A stretch of DNA of 64,000 nucleotides from Deltaproteobacteria bacterium HGW-Deltaproteobacteria-6 (GTDB taxonomy: Bacteria; Desulfobacterota; Syntrophia; Syntrophales; Smithellaceae), in NCBI GenBank assembly GCA_002840435.1, contig PHAT01000005.1, positions 224,460 to 288,459 of the forward strand. The letters are read 5' to 3'. The notes below the pieces were generated by a model. The model was not told where the DNA came from. It was given only the letters and a program-made list of their open reading frames with translations, and did not search any database. Positions 62,553 through 64,000 of this stretch are shown piece after piece; positions within the stretch are counted from its first letter, which is position 1, and the number at the start of each line of letters is the position of its first letter. Position numbers and translations under genes: made by a program.

Positions 62553-63419
62553 TTATTTAAAAAATCCGTTCATCAGTTCGGCGACTTCTTGAGGTTTCTC
62601 CTCCTGGAGAAAGTGCGCCGCCTTGACCTGTTCGACTTTAATCGAATCAAAGCAATCTTCAAGGTGGGTGATGTTTGCCGGAATAATCACCGAGTCCTCG
62701 TTTCCGTAAATATAGAGTGACGGCATGGCAAACCTCTTGCCGGCAAGCGTCGCCCAGTGCGGAGCATCAAGAGCCATGGAACGATAATAAGAGGCGGCCG
62801 TGGCCGGCGTATTTTCAATGCTGTAACAGCGGATATATTCGGCGATGGATTCCTTCGGAATGGTGCCGTCCTGGCCCTGCCTGCCGAAGAAAAAGCTAAC
62901 CCAGACGCGTTCGTTGCCCTTGATCATGGCTTCAGGCAGCACCGGCATCATTTGAAAATATTGATACCAATAAGGGATGTATCTGATGGCGATCATGGCT
63001 TTGGTTACTTCTTCCGCGCCTTTGACGTTTGCGAGGATGGGGATATTCAGGATGACAAATTTTTTCACCCGATCAGGAATCAAGTAAGCAAGTTCCTGGG
63101 CTACGATGCCGCCCCAGTCGTGGCCAACCAGGAAGAATTCATGGATCCCGAGAGCATCGATGATTTCGATGACGTCCCTGGCCAGTTCCACTTTCTGGTA
63201 CGCCTTCACGTCCTTGGTGCGTTCGCTGTCGCCAAGACCCCGCAAATCCGGAGCAATAACGCGCCAATTCGGGTCAAGGAACTCAGTAACGCCTTCCCAG
63301 CAATAGGAACTTTCCGGCCATCCATGCAGCATGATTACAGGGAATCCATCCTTGTTTCCCCGATCGCGAACATTAAATGTTCCTCTTGAAACGCTGATTT
63401 TACTGGTGTTCATAGTCAT
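62553..63419 (-). CDS. Alpha/beta hydrolase with Asp nucleophile (epoxide hydrolase/dehalogenase type)
   Basis: 288 residues from ATG 63419 (AAAGGA six bases before). HGWPESSYCW carries the oxyanion motif. The nucleophile elbow reads VGHDWGG, with Asp rather than Ser, as in epoxide hydrolases and haloalkane or fluoroacetate dehalogenases. The acid lies in GNEDSVI and the His in AAHFLQEE. Its promoter overlaps a 20-bp palindrome, so it is probably repressed by a TetR-type protein. Substrate unknown; an acyl or halogenated acid is possible. Confidence 0.88.
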   Translation of the reverse strand: MTMNTSKISVSRGTFNVRDRGNKDGFPVIMLHGWPESSYCWEGVTEFLDPNWRVIAPDLRGLGDSERTKDVKAYQKVELARDVIEIIDALGIHEFFLVGHDWGGIVAQELAYLIPDRVKKFVILNIPILANVKGAEEVTKAMIAIRYIPYWYQYFQMMPVLPEAMIKGNERVWVSFFFGRQGQDGTIPKESIAEYIRCYSIENTPATAASYYRSMALDAPHWATLAGKRFAMPSLYIYGNEDSVIIPANITHLEDCFDSIKVEQVKAAHFLQEEKPQEVAELMNGFFK

Positions 63420-63451
63420 AATAATCCTTTCACGCAATCATCTGTAATGCA

Positions 63452-63497
63452 TACAACGAACGTTGGTTGTATTATTGACCCGTATTTATTTTGTCAA
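63452..63497 (-). promoter_or_regulatory. Hydrolase promoter overlapped by a 20-bp palindromic operator
   Basis: Minus-strand TTGACA (63497-63492), 17-base spacer, TAATAC (63474-63469). The palindrome TACAAC-N8-GTTGTA at 63452-63471 overlaps the -10. Confidence 0.8.
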
Positions 63498-63529
63498 GGA
63501 TTATTTTTTGAATGAACTGTAAAAAACGC

Positions 63530-63580
63530 TTGACAAAACAACCTCTGCTCCATTAGGTCATACAATCAACGCTCGTTGTA
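63530..63580 (+). promoter_or_regulatory. Second copy of the 20-bp operator, with -35-like element
   Basis: TACAATCAACGCTCGTTGTA at 63561-63580 matches the copy at 63452 (consensus TACAAYNAACGYTNGTTGTA). A TTGACA lies at 63530-63535, but no good -10 stands at the right distance. It would control the plus-strand genes that follow. Confidence 0.7.
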
Positions 63581-63644
63581 ATATCCGGCCGGGGCAAGCC
63601 CAATATTAAACATCAATCGCGTTAAAAACCGGGGAGATCCGAAA

Positions 63645-63767
63645 ATGAATTACTTGCCGCAGCCGAAAAAGTATGAGAACCTTATAACCGATGCGGGCAA
63701 ACCGTATCACAGCGTTTGGACAAAGCACGTAGAGCCGCGAAATGGCAAATACACCATGAATAAATAA
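63645..63767 (+). CDS. Small 40-residue protein, unknown
   Basis: ATG at 63645 after GGGGAG (eight bases). The product MNYLPQPKKYENLITDAGKP... is hydrophilic, with several aromatic residues and no signal. The stop lies 23 bases before the nitronate monooxygenase start, so the two are likely co-transcribed. I know no family. The ribosome site and position between operator and enzyme gene argue for a real gene or leader peptide. Confidence 0.5.
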   Translation: MNYLPQPKKYENLITDAGKPYHSVWTKHVEPRNGKYTMNK

Positions 63768-63790
63768 ACTAAAATAGAAGGAGATGTTTT

Positions 63791-64000
63791 ATGATTAAAT
63801 CAAGACTTACTGAGAAGCTCGGGATCAAATATCCCATCATCCAGGCCGGCATGGGCCCGTTTTCCAACAACAATCTTTGTGTCGCAGCCGCCAATGCGGG
63901 CGTTCTGGGATTGCTTTCCACAAGCGGCCTTTTCGACAAAGAACAGCAGCCCTGGATTTATAACGCCTTTATTCAATCGGCGGAGTCGACCATGGAAGAT
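63791..64000 (+). CDS. Nitronate monooxygenase-like FMN protein, 3' end cut by window
   Basis: The first 70 residues of an NMO/2-nitropropane dioxygenase family flavoprotein: LGIKYPIIQAGMGPFSNNNL and AAANAGVLGLLS, the opening strand of the FMN TIM barrel. AAGGAG precedes the ATG. Members oxidise nitronates, and anaerobic relatives include enoyl-ACP reductase FabK. The distinction needs the missing part. Probably in the regulon marked by the palindrome at 63561. Confidence 0.85.
   Translation, partial: MIKSRLTEKLGIKYPIIQAGMGPFSNNNLCVAAANAGVLGLLSTSGLFDKEQQPWIYNAFIQSAESTMED

Overview
The window reads as a stretch of chromosome from an anaerobic, acyl-CoA-metabolising bacterium, most likely a Syntrophus/Smithella-type member of the Desulfobacterota (formerly Deltaproteobacteria). 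This is inferred from gene content, not from a marker gene. The pointers are three acetyl-CoA hydrolase/transferase-family proteins, a 4-hydroxybutyryl-CoA dehydratase, a thiolase, a crotonase, two class III (CaiB/BaiF) CoA-transferases beside a Liv-type ABC transporter, a long-chain acyl-CoA ligase, and a B12-dependent (class II) ribonucleotide reductase. I saw no rRNA, tRNA, CRISPR array, transposase or phage gene.

Layout. 0-5.6 kb: a cut amidohydrolase, a patatin-like lipase, an ABC-2 exporter pair, and a TetR regulator divergent from a But-like CoA-transferase, with twin palindromes between them. 5.7-10.3 kb: four consecutive genes, three for exported proteins (tandem PAN/Apple domains and two beta-propellers) and one for a membrane protein. 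10.4-12.7 kb: lemA, a nucleotidyltransferase-like gene and a TPM-domain gene. 13-17 kb: a radical SAM protein, and nrdJ behind a pair of NrdR boxes. 17-19 kb: an outer-membrane barrel, then a secreted barnase-type RNase overlapping its barstar-type inhibitor. 19-24.2 kb: a CoA-transferase divergent from 4-hydroxybutyryl-CoA dehydratase, an alpha/beta hydrolase and a thiolase. 24.3-29.2 kb: a six-PAS soluble histidine kinase with a histone-H1-like tail, next to a receiver/HD-GYP protein whose phospho-acceptor Asp is Gly. 29.3-31.3 kb: a CoA-transferase/GNAT fusion that has lost the catalytic Glu.

31.8-40.3 kb is a patchier accessory region. It holds a small Cys-rich secreted protein, nhaA with an unusually structured leader, an auto-regulated-looking MarR gene, a decayed thioredoxin-fold gene, a 52-codon small gene, LapA and SHOCT proteins, a copper-associated set (CueP, DUF302, a Gly/Met-rich DUF2202-like protein), and a universal stress protein gene broken by one nonsense codon. 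40.4-46.2 kb is a compact trehalose operon: ROK glucokinase, GH15 hydrolase, otsA fused to a membrane sensor module, otsB. 46.5-50 kb: an HPP protein, cstA and a crotonase with a strong promoter.

50.2-57.6 kb is one long operon, livH-livM-livG-livF-CaiB-CaiB-binding protein. It probably imports an organic acid and activates it with a heteromeric class III CoA-transferase. 58.3-64 kb holds a cysteine desulfurase-like gene, an acyl-CoA ligase, DUF1330, a second HPP protein, an Asp-nucleophile alpha/beta hydrolase, a 40-codon small gene and a nitronate monooxygenase cut by the window end. Two copies of a 20-bp palindrome lie between the last divergent units. Together the genes describe a cell that lives on carboxylic acids by CoA activation and beta-oxidation-like steps, with TetR-type control of individual catabolic units and osmotic, metal and envelope stress functions around them.
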